A stretch of 64,000 bases of DNA from Caballeronia sordidicola (GTDB lineage: Bacteria; Pseudomonadota; Gammaproteobacteria; Burkholderiales; Burkholderiaceae): positions 1 through 64,000 of the forward strand of contig NZ_JNFG01000008.1 in assembly GCF_000729995.1 (NCBI RefSeq). The letters run 5' to 3'. This document shows positions 8,354 to 17,029 of the stretch, piece after piece. Position 1 is the first letter of the stretch; the number at the start of each line of letters is the position of its first letter. The notes under the pieces were generated by a model, which was given only the letters and a program-made list of their open reading frames with translations, was not told the origin of the DNA and ran no database searches. The translations under genes were made by a program, and so were the position numbers.

Positions 8354-9276
8354 ACCGACGCGTAAATAACGACAGGGCGCATATCGATCTTTCCCTGCTC
8401 GAAGTGCTGGACGCGGTCTACATAGAACGCAACATTGGCCGTGCGGCACTGCGCCTCGACGTTTCGCAGCCGGTCGTAAGCAGCGCGCTCACGCGCCTGC
8501 GTTTGCTGCTCAAGGATCAGCTGTTCAGGCGCAGGCCCGGCGGTGTCGAACCCACGGAGTTGGTGAACCTGATTGCGCCAGCGATTCATCGCTCGCTGAG
8601 CGAAATCCATGACACGCTGCAGGAAACCGGCACGTTCGCGCCCGAGCAATCGGACCGCACCTTTACGGTCAGCATGAGCGACAGCGGCGAGCTGTCGTTC
8701 CTGCCCACGTTGCACCGGCATCTGGCAACAATCGCGCCCAACCTTCGGCTGCGGTCAGTCAAAATCCCGCTCGGCGAACTCGCGAGCGCACTTGAAACCA
8801 ACGCAGTGAACATCGCGCTGGGACAACTGCCCGACATGGGCGTCGAATTCGAGCGCGCGCATTTGTTCGATCAGGACTACGTGCTTGTCACGGGCGAACA
8901 TCATCCCCTTGCGGGTCGGGCTGTCACGCGGGAATTGCTGACGCAATTCGAATTCATGCTGGTGGGTCGCTTCCCCGACGTCGAGCAGTTGATCGCCGAG
9001 CAGGGGCTAACCAGCCAGGTCCGACTGCGGGTCGCGCATTACCTCGCCGTACCAATGATCCTTTCGACGAGCAACCTCGCCGTGTGGCTGCCGCGCAGCC
9101 TGATCGAACCGCTTGCGTTGCTGGGGCGTTACCGGGCCAGCAGTGTCGCGACGTTGGAGCGAAATTTTTCACTGAGCGCAGTGCGGCATCGGCGCAGCGC
9201 CCGGGACCCGGGCGCGCATTGGTTCTGGCAGCAGGTGACGCAGTTGATTGCAGGTCACTATCAGGGACGGGATTAG
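8350..9276 (+). CDS. LysR family transcriptional regulator (second of tandem pair)
   Basis: 308 residues with the same architecture as its upstream neighbour. The helix-turn-helix lies at residues 10-70 (IDLSLLEVLDAVYIER, then SQPVVSSALTRLRLLLKDQLF) and an effector domain follows. The two proteins share the same frame motifs (FPDVEQLIAEQGLTSQVRLR against SPDVEQLMADLGLTRQVSVR, and DLAVWLPRS against NLAVWLPRS). They are therefore an old tandem duplication rather than an assembly error. The ATGA overlap suggests fixed stoichiometry and possible hetero-oligomers. It is the last intact gene before the otsA remnant and IS block. Confidence 0.9.
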   Translation: MNRRVNNDRAHIDLSLLEVLDAVYIERNIGRAALRLDVSQPVVSSALTRLRLLLKDQLFRRRPGGVEPTELVNLIAPAIHRSLSEIHDTLQETGTFAPEQSDRTFTVSMSDSGELSFLPTLHRHLATIAPNLRLRSVKIPLGELASALETNAVNIALGQLPDMGVEFERAHLFDQDYVLVTGEHHPLAGRAVTRELLTQFEFMLVGRFPDVEQLIAEQGLTSQVRLRVAHYLAVPMILSTSNLAVWLPRSLIEPLALLGRYRASSVATLERNFSLSAVRHRRSARDPGAHWFWQQVTQLIAGHYQGRD

Positions 9277-9379
9277 CTGGAGAAGCGGATAGTAGCGGCC
9301 GCCGGGAAGCCGACTGAGTCAGCGTCGCTCCTCTGTCGCAATACCTCCATCCGCATCGCCCGACGGATGTCCGCCTCTG

Positions 9380-9900
9380 AGGAGGGCCGAAGGGCTAGCT
9401 GTAGCTGTGAAGGAAAGTTTGCAGCAGACTGGCGGCCTATGGTTTGGCTGGAGCGGCAAAATCAGTGACGAAGGGGAGGCGACCGCGGAATACGAGGATC
9501 TTCGCGTGCATAGTGTCGGCAATGTGACACTGGCCACGATAGACCTGAGTCAGCGCGACTAAGATACGTATTATCTCGGGTACGCCAACGATATGTGGTG
9601 TCCAGTATTTCACTACCGGCTCGATCTGGCAAATTTCGACGTCCACTTTGCTGCCGGGTATCGGCGGGTAAACCAGCTGTTCGCGAAGAAGCTGATGCCA
9701 CTCCTTAAGCCCGACGATCTCATCCGGGTCCACGATTTCCATCTGATTCCCCTTGCGGCCGAGTTGCGGGCCATGGGGTGCCCTAACCGGATCGGCTTCT
9801 TCCTGCATGTTCCGATGCCCCCGCTCGAGATCATGGCGGCGGTTCCCGAGCATGAATGGTTGATGCGCTCGCTGTTCATGTACGACTTGATCGGCTTCCG
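9380..9900 (+). pseudogene. otsA: trehalose-6-phosphate synthase remnant, internal fragment
   Basis: The reading frame gives GLAVAVKESLQQTGGLWFGWSG, then DTYYLGYAND, VFHYRLDLANFDVHFA, RVHDFHLIPLAAELR and NRIGFFLHVPMPPLEI. These are the donor- and acceptor-site blocks of OtsA, which joins UDP-glucose and glucose-6-phosphate to trehalose-6-phosphate. About 170 of the usual 470 or so residues remain. There is an in-frame TAA at about 9558 where the family has a Tyr (RDYD), the true N-terminus is missing, and the frame is cut at MYDLIGF by the left end of the IS at 9906. The gene is dead. The exact left limit of homology is uncertain. Confidence 0.8.
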
Positions 9901-9905
9901 TAAAC

Positions 9906-11519
9906 GAGAGCGTGCAAAAGCTGGGGAGCCTCGCCGAGAGGGCCAATAATGCTTTCTGCGCGGCAACCGTTTCGTGTGGAGTACGCTGATCGATATCCTA
10001 ACGGTGGGAGGAAGCCATGCGGTTGATCATCGAAGCAAGGTTGGCCGATGGAGACAGCGACACGGTCAATGACGGCGACGGAGTTTTGGCCGTGATTGAG
10101 CGCCGGGACTGCAGTCTTGACCAACTGGGTCTGACACTCGCCGAAGGACGATCGCTGCTAGCCAAGGTGCAGGCCGAATTGATCTCGAAACAGGTGCAAT
10201 GGTGGCTCTTGGGCCAGACCCATTGCCGGCTCTGCGGTGCTCCCCTACGCCACAAGGATAGTCGCTCGACGGTGCTACGCACTGTATACGGCAAAGTGAT
10301 CGTGAAGAGTCCGCGACTCTGGTCGTGTACTTGCGAGCAGACTGCGCAGACGTCACGGCGTGTCGTGCATCCCTTGTCCAAAACGCTAACTAGGCGCGTC
10401 ACGCCGGAGCTGGAATACCTTCAGGCAAAGTGGGCGGCCCATCTGCCATACCGACAGGCCACGACGATGCTCAAGGAAGTGCTGCCGCTAAACAAGGGCA
10501 TTTCGTTCAGCGGCGCCCGGAACCGAATTCACACCCTTGGAAAACTGCTCGACGCTGATATCGAGCGCGATATCGCGAAGCTGCCGCAACCCGCGACAGA
10601 TCTACAGGTCCGCGAATCCAGCCGTGTCGCCGCCGTGAGCGTTGATTCGGCGTGGCTGCGAAGTTGCGACCAGTTGAGAAGCCCTGGCGGCCACGTGAAC
10701 ATCGTGACCGGGCGAGCGACGTTCACCGACGGTCCTCCAAAGCTGTACGCCTATGTGCATAAAGAGGTCAAGTCGGCCGCAGCGCGACTCGATCAGTTTC
10801 TCAGCCAATACGGCGTGACAAGCGATGAGCGCGTGACCGTAATCAGCGACGACGCAGGTGAATTTGCGAAGACTGTCGAGGGCAGTCAGCTTGCTCGCGG
10901 CCGGATTCTCGACTGGTTCCACATCGCGATGAAATTCCAGGCGGCGCAGCGCTCTGTGTTCGGCAGCAAGATGATCGACTCGATGGAGCGCGAGTCGGTG
11001 GAGACGGAAATTATCCACGCCAAGTGGTTGGTCTGGCATGGCAAGGGCAACAAGGCGTTGGAGCGGATCAGGACACTGGACAGTCGGCTTCTGGCAAGGG
11101 AGGGATACGAATTCAACACGCTGTGGTGGAACCTGAACACGGTCTCCAGTTACCTAAAGAACAACGGGCGCACGTTGGTCAACTACGGCGCTCGGCATCG
11201 CAAGGGCCTGCCTATCAGCAGCAGCATAGCCGAGTCCGCGGTGAACCAGGTCGTCAGCCACCGCATGGCCAAGAAGCAACAGATGCGCTGGACCGATGAA
11301 GGGGCACATTGCATGGCGCAAGTCAGGGTCGCGATTTTTAATCAGGAATTCTCCCCCCATCGCGTCTCGGAGCTGGAGATAGCCGCCTCGCTTCACGGCA
11401 AATGCATTTGGGCTGCGTCGCCAAGCCGGCACCGACTAACGAACAGAGCAGGCTGTGCAACCTTGCACTAAGCCGTGGCGGCCAGACAAAACCGATCTCC
11501 CCCACTTTTGCACGCTCTC
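9906..11519 (+). mobile_element. insertion sequence of ISKra4 type, apparently complete
   Basis: The 1.6-kb element is bounded by terminal inverted repeats starting GAGAGCGTGCAAAAG at both ends; 21 of the first 23 bases match between the left end (9906 inward) and the right end (11519 inward). It encodes one transposase. The flanks (TAAAC on the left, ATGCA on the right) show no evident target duplication. The left flank is otsA and the right flank is not, so the insertion was accompanied by deletion or recombination. Confidence 0.8.
10017..11471 (+). CDS. ISKra4 family transposase
   Basis: 484 residues. A zinc-finger-like [12 protein letters not shown] / WSCTC block at residues 75-105 precedes a DDE catalytic region. 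The acidic residues are seen in SVDSAWLR (about 203), VISDDAGEF (about 280) and [10 protein letters not shown] (about 402). The ATG has a strong GGAGG site 6-7 bases upstream. The frame is intact, so the element could be active. The family name comes from recognition of the sequence pattern. Confidence 0.85.
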   Translation: MRLIIEARLADGDSDTVNDGDGVLAVIERRDCSLDQLGLTLAEGRSLLAKVQAELISKQVQWWLLGQTHCRLCGAPLRHKDSRSTVLRTVYGKVIVKSPRLWSCTCEQTAQTSRRVVHPLSKTLTRRVTPELEYLQAKWAAHLPYRQATTMLKEVLPLNKGISFSGARNRIHTLGKLLDADIERDIAKLPQPATDLQVRESSRVAAVSVDSAWLRSCDQLRSPGGHVNIVTGRATFTDGPPKLYAYVHKEVKSAAARLDQFLSQYGVTSDERVTVISDDAGEFAKTVEGSQLARGRILDWFHIAMKFQAAQRSVFGSKMIDSMERESVETEIIHAKWLVWHGKGNKALERIRTLDSRLLAREGYEFNTLWWNLNTVSSYLKNNGRTLVNYGARHRKGLPISSSIAESAVNQVVSHRMAKKQQMRWTDEGAHCMAQVRVAIFNQEFSPHRVSELEIAASLHGKCIWAASPSRHRLTNRAGCATLH

Positions 11520-11639
11520 ATGCAGGCGACGCGTCCCTGCGCACAATACTTTTCCCGTTCACGCCTCCCGAGGAAATAACACCAGCCGTGCTTCAACAAG
11601 CCCAGGAGGCGTTGAGTGTGGTGCCGTCCTTCAGCTTTT

Positions 11640-12060
11640 CGATCGGGCCAGCCAGACGGTCGACTTCATGCTCAGGGCAAAGCGCGACGTGGCCGCGGCG
11701 AAAGCCTTTTTCAGCAAGGCTATCAAACATCAGGGGCAACCACCGGAGACGAGCACGCTCGATGGATATGCCGCCTCCTACCGGGCGGTGCGTGAGATGA
11801 AGGTCGATGGTATGCTGCCCGAGGACACGAAGGTCGGCTCGTCGAAGTACCTGAACAACCAAGTTGAGCGGGATCACCGAAACATCAAGTCCAGAACGAA
11901 CGTGATGCTCGGCTTCATGCGGTTCTGGAGTGCCACGACCACGATTTCTGGCATCGAGCTGATGCATCGCATTCGCAAGGGGCAGTTCGGCCTCTCCATG
12001 CTCGAGCTCAATGACACTACCGCGCCCTCCGTCTGGAATGCGGTCCTCTCCAATAAATAA
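11640..12060 (+). pseudogene. IS6 family transposase, C-terminal fragment
   Basis: The frame reads [20 protein letters not shown], then [36 protein letters not shown] and [14 protein letters not shown], ending VWNAVLSNK. This is the C-terminal half of IS6/IS26-like DDE transposases, with the second Asp (LDGYAAS) and the catalytic Glu (VERDHRN). The N-terminal domain and first Asp are missing because sequence upstream belongs to the neighbouring IS. It is a relic, not a functional element. Confidence 0.8.
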
Positions 12061-12080
12061 GGCTGCCTTATTTATTGGAG
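12048..12080. terminator. perfect palindrome at end of IS6 transposase
   Basis: Arms of 16 bp (CTCCAATAAATAAGGC and its reverse complement) are separated by a single T. The palindrome overlaps the transposase stop codon. It may act as a bidirectional transcription stop or be the junction of an inverted duplication of the IS end. The stretch from 12081 to 12364 shows no supported gene. Confidence 0.45.
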
Positions 12081-12364
12081 AAATCTCGACCCCACCTGCT
12101 ATTTGCACTAAAACCATTCAATTGACGGCAATGCAGATCCATGCACCTAGCATGTGATTCGTAGCGATCAGCCAAAAATATTATGTACGTTGAATCCGAT
12201 GAGTGACCGACCGATAGCTGCATGAGAACGGACACTCGCCGATAAACGTTGAAAACCTGTTGAGGCTCGTTCGACCTGAGGCATTCGCTGTGCACAATAG
12301 CCGCTGCTTGGCGCGTCCCGGCCGTAGACCTGCTTATGCAGAGTTCGAACCGACGGTCAAGTTG

Positions 12365-13558
12365 CTACCAGTTGAGTTTCAGTCCGGCCTCTGTTGCACG
12401 GTGCCGATCATCGTCGTCCGCGTGCAGGTATTGACTGGTGGTCGAGATCGATTCATGCCCCAGGTTGTCCCGGACGTATCGCAAATCGACTTGGCCATCC
12501 ATCATGCGAGAGCCTGTCGTATGCCGCAGCCAATGGGCAGACGCCAGGCGCAGCCGTTCTGCGGCGCGCTCGTGCGCTTCGCCCGTCGACAGCAAGTGCC
12601 CGATCGCATTGTCGAACACCTGTTTGATGATCAGGTGCACGGCGCCGCGTGTCATTGTCCGGTGGGCGCCGCCGATCGGCAACAGCAGCGGTGTCGTTTC
12701 ACCGCCATAGGGGAGGGCAGCCAGACCGTAGTGTCGACGATAGCGTGTCAGCTCCGCCATCAGTTCCGTTGTTGCCGGCAGCAATCGTTCTTTGTCGCCC
12801 TTGCCGGTGATCGTCAGCCACCATCGGTCCTGGCCTTCGCGATCGCGCCGTCTAAAAAAGCCCCCCATCGGATTGCTCACTACTTCCGAGATGCGCAGAC
12901 CCATCAGATACAACAGCGAGATCAACCAGCGCACCCGCGCGTAGTGTTCCTGCTCGCGCGCGGTGTCGCGGGGCATCGCGTCGATCGAGATTTTGACGGC
13001 CTGCCAGAGATCGTCCTCGAGGAAGCGGGTGACGCGCGGCTTGGCCTTGCGTGCGCGTTGACGCGACAGGGACAGGGGGTTGCCGGCCAGGTAGCCTGCG
13101 TTGACGAGCCACGCGAACAGGGTATTCAGAATCACAAACGCCTGTCGCTCGCTCGCGGGGGAAAGCGGTCCCGCGAACGGCCGCCAGGATGGATCGGCGC
13201 GGGCCACTTTGCGACCGGTCATGACCCAGCGTTGCGCCGGTTGCGGGTCCGCCAGAAACTGCCGGTAGAGAAGGAGGTCTTCGTGTGTGAGCGAGGAGAG
13301 CGGCTTGCGCAGTTCGGTGGTCGACCACAGTAACAGGCGTTCGGACTCCTTGCGATAGGTGTCGAAGGTTGCCTTCGTGTCCACGAAGCGCGCCAGCCAC
13401 GCCCGGATGGCATCGACGTCGTTCTGCGCAGCAATTTGAGGCCGAGTGCCGAGCGCGCGGTTCGAGCCGCGGCCACCGTCCAGTTCTAACGGCAGAAATA
13501 ACTGCTCAAGCGGCACGAGGGCGCCGTCGGACACGCGAAGGGGCTCAGGAAACGGCAT
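12365..13558 (-). CDS. tyrosine recombinase / site-specific integrase
   Basis: 397 residues from ATG 13558. An N-terminal SAM-like core-binding domain (FVDTKATFDTYRKESERLLLW) is followed by the catalytic domain. All active-site residues are visible: Arg in GLRISEV, Lys in ITGKGDKERLLP, HWLRHTTG (H-x-x-R), LGHESISTT (His) and the nucleophile in SQYLHAD (Tyr). It cuts and rejoins DNA through a 3'-phosphotyrosine. A TTG at 13588 would extend it by ten unremarkable residues. It is divergent from a KfrA-like gene across a palindromic promoter, an arrangement more typical of plasmids or chromids than of prophages. Confidence 0.88.
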   Translation of the reverse strand: MPFPEPLRVSDGALVPLEQLFLPLELDGGRGSNRALGTRPQIAAQNDVDAIRAWLARFVDTKATFDTYRKESERLLLWSTTELRKPLSSLTHEDLLLYRQFLADPQPAQRWVMTGRKVARADPSWRPFAGPLSPASERQAFVILNTLFAWLVNAGYLAGNPLSLSRQRARKAKPRVTRFLEDDLWQAVKISIDAMPRDTAREQEHYARVRWLISLLYLMGLRISEVVSNPMGGFFRRRDREGQDRWWLTITGKGDKERLLPATTELMAELTRYRRHYGLAALPYGGETTPLLLPIGGAHRTMTRGAVHLIIKQVFDNAIGHLLSTGEAHERAAERLRLASAHWLRHTTGSRMMDGQVDLRYVRDNLGHESISTTSQYLHADDDDRHRATEAGLKLNW

Positions 13559-13603
13559 GGTGGGGCGCGACGCGCTCAATTCACACAATGCGTCATTTTA
13601 CTT

Positions 13604-13667
13604 GACATTATCGTCATAATGTCTAAATTTAATGTTCGGTTTAAAATTAACTAACGTTATACGTTAT
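13604..13667. promoter_or_regulatory. operator region between integrase and kfrA-like gene
   Basis: This AT-rich divergent promoter stands out from its GC-rich surroundings. It holds a perfect palindrome GACATTAT-CGTC-ATAATGTC (13604-13623) and a tandem ACGTTAT-ACGTTAT (13654-13667). KfrA proteins autoregulate by binding palindromes in their own promoter, so this is the likely KfrA site and may also control the recombinase. Confidence 0.55.
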
Positions 13668-13701
13668 ATTATCAATACGCAAATTTCCGAAACTGCCCAC
13701 T

Positions 13702-14760
13702 ATGGAACCGTCGCCCGCCCCGGAGCCGCTTCTGCACGCGGACATCGCGCAGGAAATCGAGCAATTGCGGACTCAGTTTCCGCGCACCCAGGAGCTGTAT
13801 CGCGAGGTGTGCGTGCTGCTGTTTTTTAGGCACGGCATTGCGCCCACCGCGAACCGGCTCTATCAACTGGTAAAGAAGGGCAGCATGAGCGCGCCGGCCG
13901 AGGCGCTCACGCGCTTTTGGGCGACTCTCCGTGAAAAGAGCCGGGTACGGATCGAGCATCCCGACCTGCCGGCGGAGCTGCAGTCCGCGACGGGCGAGCT
14001 GGCCGCGGCGCTCTGGACGCGTGCGGTCGATTTGGCGCAAGACCGGCTGGCCGCCGCGCAGCTCGAGACGCAACGCGCGGTCGCGGAAGCGCAGGCCCGG
14101 CAGGCTCAGGCGCAGGCCGAACGCGACCAGGTCCGTCAGGAACTGACGGGCAGTGCGGCCGCGCTGAACGGCGCGCAGATCCACATAACAGAACTGGACC
14201 AGGCGCTGGCGATCTCCGTCGCCACGGCGTCGACGCTCCAGGAGCAGGTACGACTCGCGCAACAGGGCGAGCAGCAGTTGCAGCGGGCGCTGGAAACCGC
14301 GCGCCATGACTTCGCTTCTGAACTGGACAAGCTGCGTGCCGACAGCGTGCTGGCGCAGGAGCGGCTCAAGGCCGCCGAAACCCGGGCACTGCTGGAAATC
14401 GACCGTGAGCGGCAAGCGGCCGCGCGCTTGCAGAAGGAACTGGATACGGCAAACCGTAAAACGGAGCAGGGCAGTGTCCGGCATCGCGACGACGTGCAGA
14501 AGCTGCAGGCGCAAGTCGGTAATCTGCGTCAGCAAGTCGGTGTGCTGGAGGGTAAGCTGGATGCGCTGCGTACCGAGAACGCGCGTTATGTCGATGAAGC
14601 GGTGCAGGCGCGTGATCAACGCGACCAACTGGCGTTGTCGCTGACGAATGCTGCTGCCAAGCAGAAGGTGCCGACGGCGAAGCGGACAGCGAAGTCGACA
14701 GCAGCCCCACGCAAGAGCAGTGGCCCGGTGGGTAAATCGCCGCGAATGAGAAAGCTGTGA
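13702..14760 (+). CDS. KfrA-like DNA-binding protein with long coiled coil
   Basis: 352 residues. The N-terminal helix-turn-helix domain is of the plasmid replication-region DNA-binding type (IAQEIEQLRTQFPRTQELYR, then GIAPTANRLYQLVKKGSMSA, residues 12-75). An alanine/glutamine-rich coiled coil follows (about 100-320), and then a basic Lys/Arg tail (KRTAKSTAAPRKSSG). KfrA homologues form filaments that bind DNA near plasmid genes, regulate themselves and help partitioning. It faces away from the integrase. Its presence suggests the replicon is, or once captured, a large plasmid. Confidence 0.82.
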   Translation: MEPSPAPEPLLHADIAQEIEQLRTQFPRTQELYREVCVLLFFRHGIAPTANRLYQLVKKGSMSAPAEALTRFWATLREKSRVRIEHPDLPAELQSATGELAAALWTRAVDLAQDRLAAAQLETQRAVAEAQARQAQAQAERDQVRQELTGSAAALNGAQIHITELDQALAISVATASTLQEQVRLAQQGEQQLQRALETARHDFASELDKLRADSVLAQERLKAAETRALLEIDRERQAAARLQKELDTANRKTEQGSVRHRDDVQKLQAQVGNLRQQVGVLEGKLDALRTENARYVDEAVQARDQRDQLALSLTNAAAKQKVPTAKRTAKSTAAPRKSSGPVGKSPRMRKL

Positions 14761-15019
14761 TTTTATTGGGAAGAGTTCCGCGCGGGCGACGTACGATTCA
14801 GGGTTGGACCATCATGAAGGCGGTATGAACCGATGAGATCAGCAAATAACGTCTTCGAACCCCCGCACATCGTTACAGCGCCGGATCGATTAGCCTTATC
14901 TTCAGGAGGTCCTCTGGGCCGGCTGCCACACATCCTTCTTATATTGTTCTGTGACAAGCAATGACTGTCATCGTTTTAAGCAGCACCGACAACAAGGGCA
15001 TTAAGGGCGATATCGTGCC

Positions 15020-15115
15020 ATCGTGGAGAGCAGCAGCCGAGCGGCAACGCGCAGCGTGAACGCGCTGATCACCGGGACTTATTGGGAAGTTGGCCGACGT
15101 GTTACCGGCCCCGGC
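15020..15115 (+). pseudogene. DUF1016 (PDDEXK nuclease, YhcG-like) N-terminal remnant
   Basis: The peptide VESSSRAATRSVNALITG followed by TYWEVGRRV matches the N-terminal domain of DUF1016 proteins, where arginine-rich AARSVNA...TATYWEIGRRI is characteristic. Homology stops after about 35 codons and the downstream nuclease domain is absent. The frame continues to 15418 without recognisable content. The rest of 14761-15811 holds no supported gene. Confidence 0.5.
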
Positions 15116-15811
15116 AACGCAAGTGATTGTTGTTCGAGTTTTGGTTCGAGTCAGAGCTGGAAACGTGGCTCACTTGACGGAGCAATGGACGTCGCTGGAA
15201 TCGCCATCGAGCAGAAATTGGGCGGACCGAGGTGGCTCGGGCGAAGTGCTCAAGCACACGTTGCATTGACTCAACGCGGTCGCTCTCAATTTTCAAACGA
15301 CGCGGATATCCGCGAGGTTGAGCTTGCGATTGGTAAGCTTCGTGAGGCTAAGAAGATGAGCGTAGGCGAGATGCAACGAAGGCGATTTGATAGCTCGTTA
15401 CTCAAGCTGTCGACCTGAGAAAGTCGCTTTCTACGCGCTGAAAGAAACAAATGACCTGGCGCGTCGCTTTTGTGCAGTTACGACTCGGGTCATGCGAAAG
15501 GCCGACAGTCGCCTAGTTGCGGCATGGGGACATACGAAGGTCTGCATTGGCCCAGCGGACCTCTTGCTCGCCGTCATACTTATCGCCTATTAGGCCGAAA
15601 CGCACGTCTCCAGGTGGCAATCTTCATGAATTTTTTTGTCCTTACTGGGCAAGGCATTACGGGGATTTTGCCCTTCATCTCTTGGGTCTAGCTACCATGT
15701 TTTGGGGTGGTAGGAACGACGGGTTATGAAGTGTCGAACTATCGGGGTTCCGCCTCATTTATAATTTGTAGATGCGAGCGAACGGCCAAGCGTGGCCAAT
15801 ATTAAAGAAAA

Positions 15812-16858
15812 ATGACCAAGGCCTTCCGAAGAAATATAAAGCGCCAAGCGTCGACACACGGGTTTTCGCAGGAAACAGGTGGTGGGACAAGGAACACGTC
15901 AACGCCAGTTCCTACGGCTACGGCGACAATCGATAAGATCCTCTCGCGGGCCGCAAGCGTCGCAACGGTAGCAGCTGTTTTGCTTGCGGGTTTCGGATAT
16001 TTTTATACAGTGCTTCCCGTATTCCAGAACCAAAAACTGCAAGAGGACAACGCGAAACTGCAGCTAGACAACGAGGCCGCAGAAAAGAAGAGCAAAACAC
16101 TTCTTGAGGCTCAAAAGCAGCTTGCGCAGAAGAGTGCTCAGATGCAGACGGAGATAGATGTTCAGAAGCGATCGCTGATCATGGCCACGCGTAGCGCAGT
16201 TGACGCGAAAGCTCGAGAGCAAGAAGCCATAAGACTTGCAGGTTCAGCGAAATCCCAAATGAAGGTCCAGTACGCAGAGCTGGACAAAGCTCGCTGGCGT
16301 ATTGCGACGAATCACTTTGCGACTGAGTTGACCTTTGTTGCTATCAGCGCTGGCGATAAGTTCAACAAAGCTGCTTATAGCAACGGGGATGGATCTTCGT
16401 TCATTCGCGCAGCGGGTACATCATGGCCAGTGGGGCTGAACATTGTTTTGGAAGCCTGGGAGAACGCAAAGAAAACGTCGGTTGTGCCGCCGGAATACTT
16501 TCAACGGATGCGCCAGAGCATTGATGCTCATACAACGGAGCTACAGTGTCCAAAGCCCGATCTCGATGTGATCGTTAATGATTATGATATTGAACGTAAA
16601 GCGGTATTGATTGGTGTCAAAGAGAAAGCAAATAACGAGATCGAAGGGCAACGTCTAGCCGCCGAAAAGGAAGGAAAGCGACTCCAAATAAATCTGGGCG
16701 ATCATCAACGTATGGAGGACTCGTATAGGCTGGTGGATTTGCTGACTCTTGATCGGAAGTATCAGGAGATGCTCCGTAATCAGGAACAAAAATGTACAAA
16801 AATAATATTCAAGTTCATCGATAAGCTTGAGGGAGAGGGTGGCGCGAAGTCTGAGTAG
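15812..16858 (+). CDS. hypothetical membrane-anchored coiled-coil protein
   Basis: 348 residues, not recognised. One hydrophobic segment at about residues 47-68 (AASVATVAAVLLAGFGYFY) is followed by a long heptad-rich coiled coil (about 72-150, KLQEDNAKLQLDNEAAEKKS onward) and a mixed C-terminal domain with two more helical charged stretches. The N-terminus is basic, so the long C-terminal part is probably periplasmic. Codon use is less GC-rich than in the catabolic regions, in keeping with horizontal transfer. It is convergent with the DUF2971 gene across a strong hairpin. It could be part of a defence or conjugation-related module, but nothing in the sequence proves this. Confidence 0.6.
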   Translation: MTKAFRRNIKRQASTHGFSQETGGGTRNTSTPVPTATATIDKILSRAASVATVAAVLLAGFGYFYTVLPVFQNQKLQEDNAKLQLDNEAAEKKSKTLLEAQKQLAQKSAQMQTEIDVQKRSLIMATRSAVDAKAREQEAIRLAGSAKSQMKVQYAELDKARWRIATNHFATELTFVAISAGDKFNKAAYSNGDGSSFIRAAGTSWPVGLNIVLEAWENAKKTSVVPPEYFQRMRQSIDAHTTELQCPKPDLDVIVNDYDIERKAVLIGVKEKANNEIEGQRLAAEKEGKRLQINLGDHQRMEDSYRLVDLLTLDRKYQEMLRNQEQKCTKIIFKFIDKLEGEGGAKSE

Positions 16859-16910
16859 CCTGAAAAAGCTCGCGGGAGAAGACGGCGTTAACCTGCGAAC
16901 AGCATGATTG

Positions 16911-16940
16911 ATGACCGTGTCCTCACGAGGACACGGTCAT
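16911..16940. terminator. bidirectional hairpin between convergent genes
   Basis: A perfect 13-bp stem (ATGACCGTGTCCT and complement) encloses a CACG loop, located between the stops of the convergent genes at 16858 and 17030. There is no clear T-run, so it may act as an mRNA-stabilising or attenuating hairpin rather than a strict Rho-independent terminator. Confidence 0.55.
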
Positions 16941-17029
16941 CCGCGACTGTCGCTGATCGACCCGGCCCGGTCGCTCATCCTTCTCCAATCGAGGAAGGGC
17001 TGGATGGTCGCGCTCGCGATCTTGGTCGC

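Noticed and set aside
12061..12364. tRNA or att site next to the integrase
   Set aside because: No cloverleaf or CCA-end pattern seen, and no direct repeat of the integrase flank was found by eye.
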